NCBI RefSeq assembly: GCF_964355755.1
Contig: NC_092676.1
Coordinates: 1,968,288-2,032,287 of the forward strand
Length of the DNA stretch: 64,000 bases
Direction: 5' to 3'
Source of the DNA: Antedon mediterranea
Taxonomy: Eukaryota; Echinodermata; Crinoidea; Comatulida; Antedonidae
Part shown: positions 31,551-43,019 of the stretch, piece by piece
Layout: the number at the start of each line of letters is the position of its first letter
Numbering within the stretch: position 1 is the first letter of the stretch
Program-made: the position numbers and the translations under genes
Notes under the pieces: generated by a model
The model's database searches: none
What the model was told of the DNA's origin: nothing
The model's input: the letters and a program-made list of their open reading frames with translations, nothing else

Positions 31551-33548
31551 TCAATCAGTGTCAGAGTTACCATAGTCAGTCTGTTCTGATGTCTCTCTGT
31601 TCTCATTGCTTGCATTTTGTAATCTCTTCTTTTCAATCACAGTGTCAGAGTTACCATAGTCAGTCTGTTCTGATGTCTCTCTGTTCTCATTTCTTGCATT
31701 TTGTAACCTCTTGTTTTCCATCACAGTGTCTGAGCTAACATAGTCAGTCTGTTCTGCTGTCTCTCTGTCCTCATTTCTTGCATTTTGTAACCTCTTCTTT
31801 TCAATTACAGTGTCTGAGCTAACATAATAGTCAGTCTGTTCTGCTGTCTCTCTGTTCTCATTTCTTGCATTTTGTAACCTCTTGTTTTCCATCACAGTGT
31901 CTGAGCTAACATAGTCAGTCTGTTCTGCTGTCTCTCTGTTCTCATTTCTTGCATTTTGTACCCTCTTCTTTTCAATCACAGTGTCAGAGCTAACATAGTC
32001 AGTCTGTTCTGATGTGTCTCTGTTCTCAATTCTTGCATTTTGTAACACCTTCTTTTCAATCACAGTGTCCGAGGTAACATAGTCAGTCTGTTCTGGTGTC
32101 TCTATGTCCTCATTTCTTGCATTTTGTAATCTCTTGTTTTCAATCACAGTGTCTGAGTTACCATAGTCAGTCTGTTCTGTTGTCTCTCTGTTCTCATTTC
32201 TTGCATTTTGTAGCCTCTTCTTTTCAATCAAAGTGTCAGAGCTAATATAGTCAGTCTGTTCTGCTGTCTCTCTGTTCTCATTTCTTGTGTTTTGTACAGT
32301 CTTTTCTTCAATCACAGTGTCAGAGCTAACATAAAATGCATTTTCAGCTTCTTCTGCTATATTATCATCAATCGTAAAGTAAATTTCTTCCTCTGCAATG
32401 GTTTGTGGTGTGTAAGAAATGTCATGCACACTAATTGTGTCATTGTTTCTTTGGTAGTTTACAACAGGTACAGGTGTGTTGTGATGTTTCTTATTCTGTT
32501 GTTCATAACAACACACAACACAAACTAGTAAAACTATTAGTATGGTGTTACTTGTTACCAGTATTATGGTTATTTTATTGGGCTTCTGATTTGTATTTGT
32601 AGCTATTGGCATGTTATCATTGGAGGTTATGTATTGGTTGTTGCCTTGGAGTGTTGTCATTCTCTCTGTTGCCATGACATCTTGAATTGTGAATGCTATC
32701 TCATCAGATCTGTTTTGAACATCAGTACTCACCAGACACTTAACAGTGTAGTTACCAGCTGGTAAATTACTAAAGCATCTTTCATCAGTTTCATTGTAAT
32801 ATTGATTCTTGAATTCCTCTCCTAGGCCTTTCAAACTCCAATTATAAATTGTTTGGTCACCAGATCCACCTTCTGCATAGCACTTGAAGCAATTCTTGTT
32901 CACATCAACTTCAGGTGTTGTATATAACCTCTTAACCTCTACCTTTAATTTAGGGTGAACCAGCAATATCAATGTGTAGCACCTTATGCTCCTATTGGGT
33001 GAGTAATAATATAAAATACAGTGGACAAATATTCCTTCTCCAGAATAAAAACCTTTAAAAGTCAGATTTATTGTAATGTCTGAATCTTCACTATGAAACT
33101 GTGTAATGTTGTGTTTTCCTTGGATCCAACCAATTGTTACTTCATATTGGTTAATGTTATATTTTCTGATGTCACATGAAATGTTTACTTCTTCTCCTTC
33201 AATGATGTCTTTTATATCTTCACAATCAGCTCTTACAAAGTCTGGTTGAGCTCTTCTCCATTGTATATCATCCGATGAAGGAAGCAAATATTGTAAATTA
33301 TCATCATCGTAACATGTGTATATTCCTTTTTGTTGTTGACCAAAGGAAATAAGAAGTGGGCATTTAATTGTGACGTCTCTTCCGTACAAATTATCCAAGT
33401 CCTGTAAACTTGATGGTGTAATTATCACAGGTAGCTCAGTGTATGATAGATAATAAAACTCTCTTTGAAATTGTACAAGATATCTTGAAGCTCCATGTCT
33501 GAATATCAATAAACAAGTCACCAAAAGATTAAGCAATTTTAAATTCAT
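31551..33548 (-). CDS. Receptor copy 10: Ig-like receptor with about nine tyrosine tail repeats
   Basis: At 665 residues this is the longest intact member of the array. It starts MNLKLLNLLVTCLLIF, and the ectodomain is near-identical to copy 2 (VTIKCPLLISF, YTCYDDD, NISCDI, IGWIQGKHNIT, CFKCYAEGG). An extra LG occurs in NWSLKGLGEEF. The stalk has one MTTLQGNNQYITSND unit where copy 2 has five. The TM is followed by CCYEQQNKKHHN. The tail has EEIYFTIDD, then units FYVSSD, DYISSD, DYGNSD, DYVTSD, DYVSSD (twice or more), DYYVSSD and DYGNSD, and it ends mid-unit at DYGNSDTD. Three units carry YGN (YxN type). Confidence 0.83.
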   Translation of the reverse strand: MNLKLLNLLVTCLLIFRHGASRYLVQFQREFYYLSYTELPVIITPSSLQDLDNLYGRDVTIKCPLLISFGQQQKGIYTCYDDDNLQYLLPSSDDIQWRRAQPDFVRADCEDIKDIIEGEEVNISCDIRKYNINQYEVTIGWIQGKHNITQFHSEDSDITINLTFKGFYSGEGIFVHCILYYYSPNRSIRCYTLILLVHPKLKVEVKRLYTTPEVDVNKNCFKCYAEGGSGDQTIYNWSLKGLGEEFKNQYYNETDERCFSNLPAGNYTVKCLVSTDVQNRSDEIAFTIQDVMATERMTTLQGNNQYITSNDNMPIATNTNQKPNKITIILVTSNTILIVLLVCVVCCYEQQNKKHHNTPVPVVNYQRNNDTISVHDISYTPQTIAEEEIYFTIDDNIAEEAENAFYVSSDTVIEEKTVQNTRNENRETAEQTDYISSDTLIEKKRLQNARNENRETTEQTDYGNSDTVIENKRLQNARNEDIETPEQTDYVTSDTVIEKKVLQNARIENRDTSEQTDYVSSDTVIEKKRVQNARNENRETAEQTDYVSSDTVMENKRLQNARNENRETAEQTDYYVSSDTVIEKKRLQNARNEDRETAEQTDYVSSDTVMENKRLQNARNENRETSEQTDYGNSDTVIEKKRLQNASNENRETSEQTDYGNSDTD
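31556..32335 (-). repeat. 84-bp tyrosine-repeat array of receptor copy 10
   Basis: About nine full units and one partial, all in frame. One unit has an in-frame 3-bp insertion giving DYYVSSD. Unit order shows alternating MENK and EKK types, which suggests duplication of unit pairs. Confidence 0.85.
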
Positions 33549-35392
33549 CTTGAAAAACCTTTGTAATGATGCAATTTGTGAAAATCCAACCTTTAAATTC
33601 CGATGCGGTCAGAGACGAAGTTGTGTTTGCAACGTCTTTTTACAGTACAGAAACATAGAAAATATATTTACTTTATTTGAGTTTGTTTTTTTGCTACAAT
33701 AACAAAACTAATTTTATGGCGAAACTTATAAAGATTTAACTTTAATATACGTAGTGTTTGACAAGTTATCTCATAATTGCTTCTGTTATATTATCAAGGA
33801 GTTGTGTTTTTGCTACAATAACAAAACTAATTTCAGTGAAATATTGATACTGATTGACAATAATATTTAGCATAATTGTTTATTTGTCTTCTGTACTGTA
33901 GCTAGTTTTAATCTCTTTCAACTAAATGCTCTTGTTTTAGCTTTCTAATCGCATCTCATTTTATTTCAGTTTATTGAATTTTTAAAATAACAGTGGACTT
34001 AAATTTAAAAAGTTACCAGAAAACAATATGAAGATTTAACCCAAGAAAGTTTTAAAAGAAAATATTATTTCTATTGAGGTCCTCACAGTCTATCCAATTT
34101 TACTACCTGCAATCTCAATGTTGTGGAAGATCAAAGCATACAGATAAACAGTACAATAGTGGCCTATGTTTATGTTATATTATTAGAAGTACTGGATTAG
34201 AAACAATGTTGGTTTCGGTTTTGAAAATGTTAAACTTTACATTATCTTGACCTGTATGTAGATTAATAATAATATCATCCATCAAAAGCCCTATACTAAT
34301 ATAGTAAACAATGCAATCTATGTCTTTGAAGAGAAATATTATATTGTATATAAGCCTGACATTTGTTCATTTACCAAGGAACAAACTATTCATGCAGACA
34401 AAAGAAGAAGGTTTATATTAAAATATCATAGACGGACAATAGATACATAATAGACTAAACTTATGTTTCTCTACTCATCGATTAACTCCCTAAACCCACC
34501 TCAATTTACAAATTTATTCCAACCAAACGCATCTTTTCACAATTATAGAACTCGAACTGTACAGGATATGCATATCCCTCTTCATAAAAAAACATCATTT
34601 CAATATAACATAAGATTTAGTGGACCTAAACTATGGAATAAACTACCTTCAAATATTAAAGTTGCTGTATCTAAGAAAAGCTTTTCATTTAAACTTAAAA
34701 GATATATCACATCCAAGTATTAATTTTTATTATATTACATTTTATGATAATAATTTTAATCATATTACCTTTCTTTACACCATTTTGTAGACTGTTTTAT
34801 TTTTAAGAAAATAAATGTTACTTTGAATCGAATATGTATGTATACTGTACATTCAGTTATTGTTATTTACATATTTATTCTCTTATTGTAAATTACACAT
34901 ACTAATATAATAATAATAAATACTTTATTTTAACACGGAAAAGCTTGTGTCACTATAAAGGTGTTCTTCTACAAGGCCGCGATCAACTAACAGTAATACA
35001 TTACAAATTTAAAAATAACAAATGAGAGAACAAAATATATACAGTAAACAGAAACATTAATTACATTTATGCTAGGAGTACAAAATAAATTACACCAATA
35101 ATTTTTTTAAAGTATTTAAATTTGTGGCATTTTTCTTTACGGGAGCCCGGTACCTGATGATTGAAGAGTGATTTTTATCACCTTCATGTAAAGTCTGCAG
35201 TTTGCAATAACATGTTGACATTTTAACCGAGTCATTTATTTATCTATATTGTATACAGTGTATTATAACCTTGCCTTTTTTCTAAATAAATTTAATTAAA
35301 TATCATTTTCCATTGATATTTAATGTTATTGATACATATTTTCAAATTATTAGGAATTCAGTGGGCCTACAAATTAATACAGTTTTTCAATA
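33549..35392. other. Intergenic spacer, second copy of the duplicated block
   Basis: Matches 6912-8464 except for a LINE insertion at about 34452-34833 and the loss of about 70 bp near 34143. No host gene is supported. Confidence 0.6.
34452..34833 (+). mobile_element. 5'-truncated CR1/jockey-type LINE 3' end
   Basis: The plus-strand frame 34463-34723 encodes NYRTRTVQDMHIPLHKKT and FSGPKLWNKLPSNIK, the conserved C-terminal block after RT in CR1/jockey-like LINEs, then a 3' tail of about 110 bp ending in GAATCGAATATG. It is absent from the paralogous site near 7890, so it inserted after the block duplicated. Confidence 0.8.
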
Positions 35393-36772
35393 TTATTTAT
35401 GACATCCTCTATCATCATTTCTTGCATTTTGTAATCTCTTCTTTTCAATCACAGTGTCAGAGCTAACATACAACTGTTCAGCTCGTTCTGCTGTCTCTCT
35501 GTTATCAATTCTTGCATTTTGTAACCTCTTCTTTTCAATCACAGTGTCAGAGCTAACATAGAACTGTTCAGCTTGTTCTGCTGTCTGTCTGTTCTCATTT
35601 CTTGCATTTTGTAACTTCTTGTTTTCAATCACAATGTCCGAGTTAACATACAACTGTTCAGCTTGTTCTGCTGTTTTGTCATCAACTGAACAGGGAACCT
35701 CGTCTTCTTCATTTATTTGCAGAACATCAGATGTGTTTCCCGCACTAATTGTGTCAGCGCTTCTTTGAAAGTGCACAACTGGTGCTGGTGTGTTGTGATG
35801 TTTTCTCTTTTGTTGTTCATAAAAACACACAACACACACAAGTACAGCTATCCATATGATGTTACTTGTTACCAGTAGTATTTTTATTTTAGGCTTCTTG
35901 GTATTAGTATCTTGAATTGTGAATGCTATCTCATTAGATCTGTTCTGAACATCAGTACTCACCAGACACTTCACAGTGTAGTCACCAGCTGGTAAATTAC
36001 TAAAGCATCTTTCATCTGTCTCTAGCTGGTCATCATTCTCTGTCAATTCTTCCTTATTCAAACTCCAATTATACATTTTCTTGTCATCAGATCCACCTTC
36101 TGCATAGCACTTAAAGCAATGCTGGTTCACATCAATTTGAGGTGTTTCAGAGTATAACCTTTTAACATCCACCTTTAATTGAAGGTGAACTGTCAATATC
36201 AATGTGTAGCAGTAAATATTTCTATTTTTTAAAATGCAGTAGAAAAATACCCCTTCTCCAGAATGAAAACCTTTTAAAGTCTGATTAATTGTAACAGTGT
36301 CAGTATTTGTATGAAGAGTCTGTGTAATGTTGTGCTTTCTTTGGATCCAACCAATTGTCACTTTATAATTGATGTTACGATTTCTGTTCATGTTACATGA
36401 AATATTTAATTCCTCTCCTTTAATGATGTCTTTCATATTGTCACAGTAAAGTTTTACAAGTTTTGGTTGAACTGCAAACCATACCTGTACATTGGACGTC
36501 GGATTCAAATATTGTAATCTATCCTTTTGACATGTGTATATTCCTGTTTTGTTACCAAAAGAAATAAAAAGTGAACATTTAACTGCAACATCTTTTCCAC
36601 CCACATGAACTATGTTCTGTTTACTTGACGATATAATTCTCACATTTATTTTGGAGTTTGATGAGTAATAAAATCTTCTTTCAAATTTCACCAACTTTTT
36701 TGACGCTCCATGTCTGAATATCAACAACCAGGTCACAAGTACAATAATGATATTAAGGAATTTCAAATTCAT
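35393..36772 (-). CDS. Receptor copy 11: Ig-like receptor with three tyrosine tail repeats
   Basis: 459 residues, starting MNLKFLNIIIVLVTW at 36772. Module 1 (SSSKQNIVHVGGKDVAV and KCSLFISF) is of the copy 6 type, whereas the rest (CQKDRLQY, IGWIQRKHNIT, CFKCYAEGGSDDKKM, YNWSLNKEEL) follows copy 3, so the gene is a mosaic. The TM is followed by CFYEQQKRKHHN. EVPCSVDD has lost the juxtamembrane tyrosine as in copy 3. Tail units are LYVNSD, FYVSSD and LYVSSD, each preceded by AEQAEQ or AERAEQ, and the end is NDDRGCHK. Confidence 0.82.
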   Translation of the reverse strand: MNLKFLNIIIVLVTWLLIFRHGASKKLVKFERRFYYSSNSKINVRIISSSKQNIVHVGGKDVAVKCSLFISFGNKTGIYTCQKDRLQYLNPTSNVQVWFAVQPKLVKLYCDNMKDIIKGEELNISCNMNRNRNINYKVTIGWIQRKHNITQTLHTNTDTVTINQTLKGFHSGEGVFFYCILKNRNIYCYTLILTVHLQLKVDVKRLYSETPQIDVNQHCFKCYAEGGSDDKKMYNWSLNKEELTENDDQLETDERCFSNLPAGDYTVKCLVSTDVQNRSNEIAFTIQDTNTKKPKIKILLVTSNIIWIAVLVCVVCFYEQQKRKHHNTPAPVVHFQRSADTISAGNTSDVLQINEEDEVPCSVDDKTAEQAEQLYVNSDIVIENKKLQNARNENRQTAEQAEQFYVSSDTVIEKKRLQNARIDNRETAERAEQLYVSSDTVIEKKRLQNARNDDRGCHK

Positions 36773-36863
36773 CTTTAGAACTTCTCTGTCTTGATGCAGT
36801 TTATAATAACCAACTCCAAGTCCAAATGTGGTAAGAGACTGAATGTGTTTGTAATAGTGTATA

Positions 36864-36881
36864 CCAACAAGGAAGAATATA
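36864..36881 (-). promoter_or_regulatory. Conserved upstream box of receptor copy 11
   Basis: CCAACAAGGAAGAATATA about 90 bp upstream of the start codon, identical to the box of copy 3. Confidence 0.45.
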
Positions 36882-37469
36882 CTTCAAGGGTTTGTTAAAG
36901 GTTTTTAACAGGAAGTCTTTAAAGGAAAGTTTATGCCAAGAAGATAGAATATGATTTTTGCTACTATAAAATTTGTGCATTTTGTGAAATGAAAAATTTA
37001 CAGCTTTACAACAGCTTTACCTAATAATACTAGATGTGTCATCCCACAAACACAAAATAATCCGTCTTTTAGCAACCACCTACTTTAATTTGATTATCAA
37101 TATGCCTACTGATTGTTTGTGTTTTAATAATAGTACATTCGGTAATTTAAGGAAGTACGTTATTGGATATTATAAGCTCTCCCATTACAATATTTAAAAC
37201 TAAATTGTTTAGATTGAATGCTATACGGATATTTTAACGTGTTTTTTTTTCATTATGTGAACTTGTTGGTTTCCTTCTTGTTATATGATCTTGATTTAAT
37301 CATGTTGTTTGTAGATTTAAACAATTGAAAAAAAAAAACAAAATACAAGTTTTCAATATTATTCTGTTGCTAAATTTTATTTATTTGTACAAGACTATTT
37401 GCAAGCTTTTTACATTTGAAGCATAAGTAACATTTAAGTTTTTTTACATCACAGCATGGACATATAACA

Positions 37470-37608
37470 TTATGTATTTTCATCATGTTCTGCTGTGTCA
37501 TTAATTTCATAGTAAACCTCCTCTTCCGCATTTGTCTGTAGAACATCACATGAATTCTCACCCACATTGGCACCACTGTTTCTTTGATAGTACACAGCAG
37601 GTTCCCCT
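37470..37608 (-). other. Orphan juxtamembrane ORF segment (copy d)
   Basis: Open through EPAVYYQRNSGANVGENSC, EEEVYYEIND and TAEHDENT to TAA. It lies about 140 bp downstream of the short-tail gene ending at 37748, the same spacing as copy c, with an acceptor-like CTCATTCAG at its 5' edge. Confidence 0.45.
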
Positions 37609-37747
37609 CTGAATGAGAACGTATTTATTCTATCTATTTTTCCTGTGGAATGTTACAATCACAGTGTCAGAGCTAACATAGTCTCTCTGTTCTCATTTCT
37701 TTAATCCTCTTCTTTTCAATGACAGTGTCTAACATAGGTTAATTTAA

Positions 37748-38902
37748 TTATTCTGCTGTATGATCATCAATTGAACAGTAAATCTCATTCTTTTCAATGG
37801 TTTGCGAAACATTCAAAGTGTCACCAACACTAATTGTGTCATTATTACTTTGAAAGTGCACAACAGGTACAGGTGTGTTGCGATAGTTTCTCTTCTGTTG
37901 TTCATAACAACACACAACAAACACAAGTAAAACTATCAGTAGGCCTATGATAGTGCTTGTTACAAATATTATGGTTATTTGATTAGTGTTCTTGCATTTT
38001 GTCGGCATGCCAAATTTGATATCTTGAAATGTTGTTATTCTTTCGGTTACATCTTTGATTGTGAATGCTAACTCATCAGATCTGTTCTGAACATCAGTAC
38101 TCACCAGACACTTGACAGTGTAGTTACCAGCTTTTAAATTACTAAAGCATCTTTCATCACGTTCATTGTAATTATATTGAGTCATGATCCCCTCTCCTCT
38201 TAGTCCCCAATTATAAATTGTTTTAATACCAGATCCAACTTCTGCATAGCACTTAAAGCAATTCCGGTTCACATCAACTTTAGGTGTTTCATATAACCTT
38301 TGAACCTCTACCATTAATTGAGAGTGAACCATCAATATCAATGTGTAGCAGTAAATACTTATATTGTTTAAAATACAGTAGAAAAATATCCCTTCTCCAG
38401 AATGAAAACCTTTTAAAGTCTGATTAATTGCAACAGTGTCAGTATCTGTACGAAGAGTCCGTGTAATGTTGTATTTTCCTTGGATCCAACCAATTATCAC
38501 TTTATATCGGATGGTATAATTTCTGTTCATTTTACATGAAATATTTAATTCCTCTCCTTTAATGATGTCTTTCATATTGTCACAATAAAGTTTTACACGT
38601 TTTGGTTGAACTGCAAACCATGTTACCTGTACATTGGACGTCGGAACCAAATACTGTAATCTATCCTTTTGACATGTGTATATTCCTGTTTGGTGACCAA
38701 AAGAAATTAGAAGTGGACATTTAACTGCAACATTTTTTCCAACTATTTTCCGTTTACTTGATGTCATTTTCACAGTTATTTTGGAGTTTGATGAGTAATT
38801 AAAACTTCTTTCAAATTTTACCAACTCTTTTGAAGCTCCATGTCTGAATATCAACAACCAGGTCACAAGTACAAAGATGATATTAAGGAATTTCAAATTC
38901 AT
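37748..38902 (-). CDS. Receptor copy 12: Ig-like receptor, short-tail mosaic
   Basis: 384 residues starting MNLKFLNIIFVLVTW. Modules 1 and 2 are of the copy 3/4 type (VGKNVAVKCPLLISF, CQKDRLQY, IGWIQGKYNIT). From about HSQLMVEVQRLYETP onward it follows copy 6 (CFKCYAEVGSGIKTI, YNWGLRGEG, TTFQDIKFGMP). The switch falls near residue 195-205, between modules 2 and 3. The TM (FVTSTIIGLLIVLLVFVVCC) is followed by YEQQKRN, and the tail ends NEIYCSIDDHTAE then TAA. Degenerate tail fragments follow at about 37650-37740. Confidence 0.82.
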   Translation of the reverse strand: MNLKFLNIIFVLVTWLLIFRHGASKELVKFERSFNYSSNSKITVKMTSSKRKIVGKNVAVKCPLLISFGHQTGIYTCQKDRLQYLVPTSNVQVTWFAVQPKRVKLYCDNMKDIIKGEELNISCKMNRNYTIRYKVIIGWIQGKYNITRTLRTDTDTVAINQTLKGFHSGEGIFFYCILNNISIYCYTLILMVHSQLMVEVQRLYETPKVDVNRNCFKCYAEVGSGIKTIYNWGLRGEGIMTQYNYNERDERCFSNLKAGNYTVKCLVSTDVQNRSDELAFTIKDVTERITTFQDIKFGMPTKCKNTNQITIIFVTSTIIGLLIVLLVFVVCCYEQQKRNYRNTPVPVVHFQSNNDTISVGDTLNVSQTIEKNEIYCSIDDHTAE

Positions 38903-38996
38903 CTTTAGAACTTCTCTGTCTTGATGCAGTTTATAATAACCAACTCCAAGTCCAAATGTGGTAAGAGACTGAATGTGTTTGTAATAGTTTACTATA

Positions 38997-39014
38997 CCAA
39001 CAAGGAAGAATATA
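38997..39014 (-). promoter_or_regulatory. Conserved upstream box of receptor copy 12
   Basis: CCAACAAGGAAGAATATA about 95 bp upstream of the start, next to TATAGTAAAC on the coding strand. Confidence 0.45.
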
Positions 39015-39778
39015 CTTCAAGGGTTTGTTAAAGGTTTTTTACAGGAAGTCTTTAAAGGGAAGTTTATGCCAAGAAGATAGAATATGATTTTTGCTGCTAA
39101 TATTCAAACTATAAAATTTGTGCATTTTGTGAAATAAAAAATTAAACAAAAACAGCTTACTGATAACTGTACCTACAGTTAATACTAGAAATGCGTCATC
39201 CCATCACCACAAACACAAAATAACCCAGTCTTTCAGCAACCGCCTACTTTAATGTGATTATCAATATGCATAACTGATTGTTTGTGTTTTAATAATAGTA
39301 CATTAAGTACATTATAGAGATATTATAGGTTTCGCATTACAATATTTAAAACTAAATTGTTCAGATTGAATCCTGTACGGAAGTTTTAACATTTTTTATT
39401 GCATTATGTGAACTTGTTGCTTTTCTTCTTCTTATACAGTATGATCTTGATTTGTAAATTTAAACAATTGAGAAAAGTTTTCAATTTTCTTTTGCTAAAT
39501 GTTATTTGCAAGCTTTTTATACATTTGAAGCATAACGTAACATTTATGTTTTTTACTAATACCTACTTTAATTTGAAGACAAATAATATTTTCCAACTAC
39601 AAGATACAGTACATCATTATTGTTTTTGTTATATTATTAGTACATTAGGTACTGTATGTCTTGCTTGGTATATAAGGGTGTTGGTTTCTGTGTTTGTTAG
39701 ATTATATTGATTTGATCATGTTGTAGATTCAATTCGCAAACAATCAAACAAACTAATCTGGCGTTTCATAATATATGC
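39015..39778. other. Intergenic spacer
   Basis: The first part is family 5' flank. The part from about 39640 (CTTGGTATATAAGGGTGTTG) to 39778 closely matches 56690-56807, so the 3' flanks of copies 13 and 16 share a recent origin. No gene is supported. Confidence 0.55.
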
Positions 39779-39789
39779 TCACCACCCAC

Positions 39790-40860
39790 TCTTTTTTCTT
39801 GCATTTTGTAACCTCTTGTTTTCAATCACAGTGTCAGAGCTAACATAGTCAGTCTGTTCTGCTGTCTCTCTGTTCTGATTTCTTGCATTTTGTAACCTCT
39901 TGTTTTCCTTCACAGTGTCAGAGCTAACATAGTCAGTCTGTTCTGCTGTCTCTCTGTTCTCATTTCTTGCATTTTGTAACCTCTTGTTTTCAATCACAGT
40001 GTCTGAGCTAACATAGTCAGTCTGTTCTGCTGTCTCTCTGTTCTCATTTCTTGCATTTTGTAACCTCTTGTTTTCAATCACAGTGTCAGAGCTAACATAG
40101 TCAGTCTGTTCTGATGTCTCTCTGTTCTCATTTCTTGCATTTTGTAACCTCTTGTTTTCAATCACAGTGTCAGAGCTAACATAGTCAGTCTGTTCTGCTG
40201 TCTCTCTGTTCTCATTTCTTGCATTTTGTAACCTCTTGTTTTCAATCACAGTGTCAGAGCTAACATAGTCAGTCTGTTCTGATGTCTCTCTGTTCTCATT
40301 TCTTGCATTTTGTAACCTCTTCTTTCCAATCACAGTGTCAGAGCTAACATAGTCAGTCTGTTCTGCTGTCTCTTTTTTCTCATTTCTTGCATCTTGTAAC
40401 CTCTTCTTTTCAATGACAGTGTCTGAGCTAACATAGTCAGTCTGTTCTGCTTTCTCTCTGTTCTCATTTCTTGCATTTTGTAATCTCTTCTTTTCAATTA
40501 CAGTGTCTGAGCTAACATTATAGTCAGTCTCTTCTGCTGTCTCTCTGTCCTCATTTCTTGCATTTTGTAATCTCTTCTTTTCAATCACAGTGTCTGAGCT
40601 AACATAGTCAGTCTGTTCTGCTTTCTCTCTGTTCTCATTTCTTGCATTTTTTAACCTCTTGTTTTCAATCACAGTGTCAGAGCTAACATAGTCAGTCTGT
40701 TCTGCTGTCTCTTTGTTCTCATTTCTTGCATCTTGTAACCTCTTCTTTTCAATGACAGTGTCTGAGCTAACATAGTCAGTCTGTTCTGCTTTCTCTCTGT
40801 TCTCATTTCTTGCATTTTGTAACCTTTTCTTTTCAATCACAGTGTCAGAGCTAACATACA
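39790..40860 (-). repeat. 84-bp tyrosine-repeat array of receptor copy 13
   Basis: Thirteen in-frame units. The pattern REKAEQ, then QDARNE(N/K)KETAEQ, then ENK/GKK recurs, indicating duplication of a multi-unit block. One unit has DYNVSSD (3-bp insertion). The array is intact although the gene is broken, so the damage is recent or the array is homogenised by other means. Confidence 0.88.
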
Positions 40861-43019
40861 ACTGTTCAGCCTGTTCTGCTGTTCTGTCATCAACTGAACA
40901 GTGAACCTGATCGTCTTCTGCATTCATTTGCAGAACATCAGATGTGTCTCCCGCACTCATTGTGTCAATGTTTCTTTGAAAGTGCACAACTGGTGCTGAT
41001 GTGTTCTGATGTTTTCTCTTTTGTTGTTCATAAAAACACACAACACACACAAGTACAGCTATCAGTATAATGTTACTTGTTACTATTAGTATTGTTATTT
41101 TAGGCTTCTTGGTATTAGTATCTTGAATTGTGAATGCTGACTCATCAGATCTGTTCTGAACATCAGTACTAACCAGACACTTAACAGTGTAGTCACCAGC
41201 TGGTAAATTACTAAAGCATCTTTCATCAGTTTCATTGTAATACTGGTATTCCTCTCCTCTCAAACTCCAATCATAAATTCTCTTGTCACCAGATCCACCT
41301 TCTGCATAGCACTTGAAGCAATTTTGGTTCACATCAACTTCAGGTGTTTCATATAACCTTTTTACTTCTACCTTTAATTTGGGATGAACAGTTAATATCA
41401 ATGTGTAGCAAGTAATCCTATAATTGGTATTGGTAAATTTAATTGAAGTACAGTAGACAAATATTCCCTCTCCAGAATGAAAACCTTCAAAAGTCTGATT
41501 AACTGTAGTATTCTTAGTTTCTGCATTATGAAACTGTGTAATGTTGTGTTTTCCTTGGATCCAACTTATTGTGACATTAGTTATGATGTTATATCTCTTG
41601 ATGATGTCACATGACATATTTACTTCCTCTCCTTCAATCATATCTTTCATTTCATCACAATAAAGTTTTACATACTTTGGTTGACTTCTTCTCCATGTTA
41701 CATTTGATGAAGGAACTAAATATTGTAAACTATCATCATCTTGACATGTGTGTATTCCTTTTTTGTGATCAAAAGAAATGAAAAGTTGGCAGTTGACATT
41801 TTTTCCAGTCAAATAAAAGGCTCTTTACTGTTTACTTGATGGTGTAATTGTCACAGGTTGCTTAGTGTAAGATTTCATTAGGCGCAGGAGCCCCGGATAG
41901 CGTTACGTTTGAAAACCCCAAAAAGTGAGGTTTTCAACCATTAGCGGCATGACTGATGTGAGTGATTAATGTGTTTTACGGACGGTTTCAAGGACTATCC
42001 TACCAGTGGGCTGTTCACTGGTCAAATGATTGACACTTTGTATCACCGTTTGTAACTGGAGCTGTGACGACCTTTGTAACTGGAGCTGTGACGACCTTGC
42101 AAGAATACTAGGCCAGAATTTTTAATTGAAAAGTGCCTTGGTATTAACAATAACATGGAGATGGAAACAAATTTGTCTATCTTTCTTTCTAAAATAAATG
42201 GTCACTATAGTTTCAAACTAGGCTTAGTCCACCACATTAGTAATTACGAATCGAAACCTAAATTAAAATTGTTGGTATTCTTTGGCCGTTGTTTGATTAA
42301 TTACATCTTCATGCCATGTTTTTTTTTTTCTCTAATGATTTGGCGATACGCTCCTATATTAATTAGGCCTACTAGCAGAGGGTTCGATGAGTTTTGAAAA
42401 GTTATGGAAATGTGGTCTAACATATAGCAATTCAGTTTTTTAAGGCCCTTCTTCCTTGTCCGAGCCTTTGGAAATATTAAAAAGTTATATTAATATAATA
42501 TATTCTGTGTTTTCATGTTTTGAGAAATTGTATATCATTTCAGATGTTTCGCGCTGCGCTTTTATTTGTTTCGCGCTTCGTCTAGTTCGAGCTTCCTCCG
42601 TACATACCGATAATTAATATGATTTTTCATTTCATTTTTTGTACATCATTAACAAATAGCATACAGAACCCCATACAGAACATACCCTTCTCTGAGAAAA
42701 CACTTGTGGGCGATTCCCCGAATACGACATGATGGAATAGCTTTGGAGACTTTGACTTTGGAGTAGGCCTAAATCGAAACGTCAAGCAACTCAACAGTTC
42801 TTTTCAGAACTAATATAGGCCTACGTGGTGTACCGCAAATTTATTTCAACAAATATGTAACTTGTTTAGCACGTTTAAAATGGATAGCAAACCATATTTT
42901 TAAAAAAAACCTGAATTATTTCAAACAGACAGCACATTAGTTCAAACAGATAGCACAATAGATAGCTCAATCAAATGGATGATATAACTGTACTGTGCAT
43001 TCTATACGGATTATCGGGT

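Noticed and set aside
34463-34723. 86-codon plus-strand ORF as a host gene
   Set aside because: Conserved C-terminal block of a CR1/jockey LINE, absent from the paralogous spacer.
42155-42397. 80-codon ORF inside the 3.39-kb element as a transposase
   Set aside because: Too short and without catalytic residues or recognisable domain.
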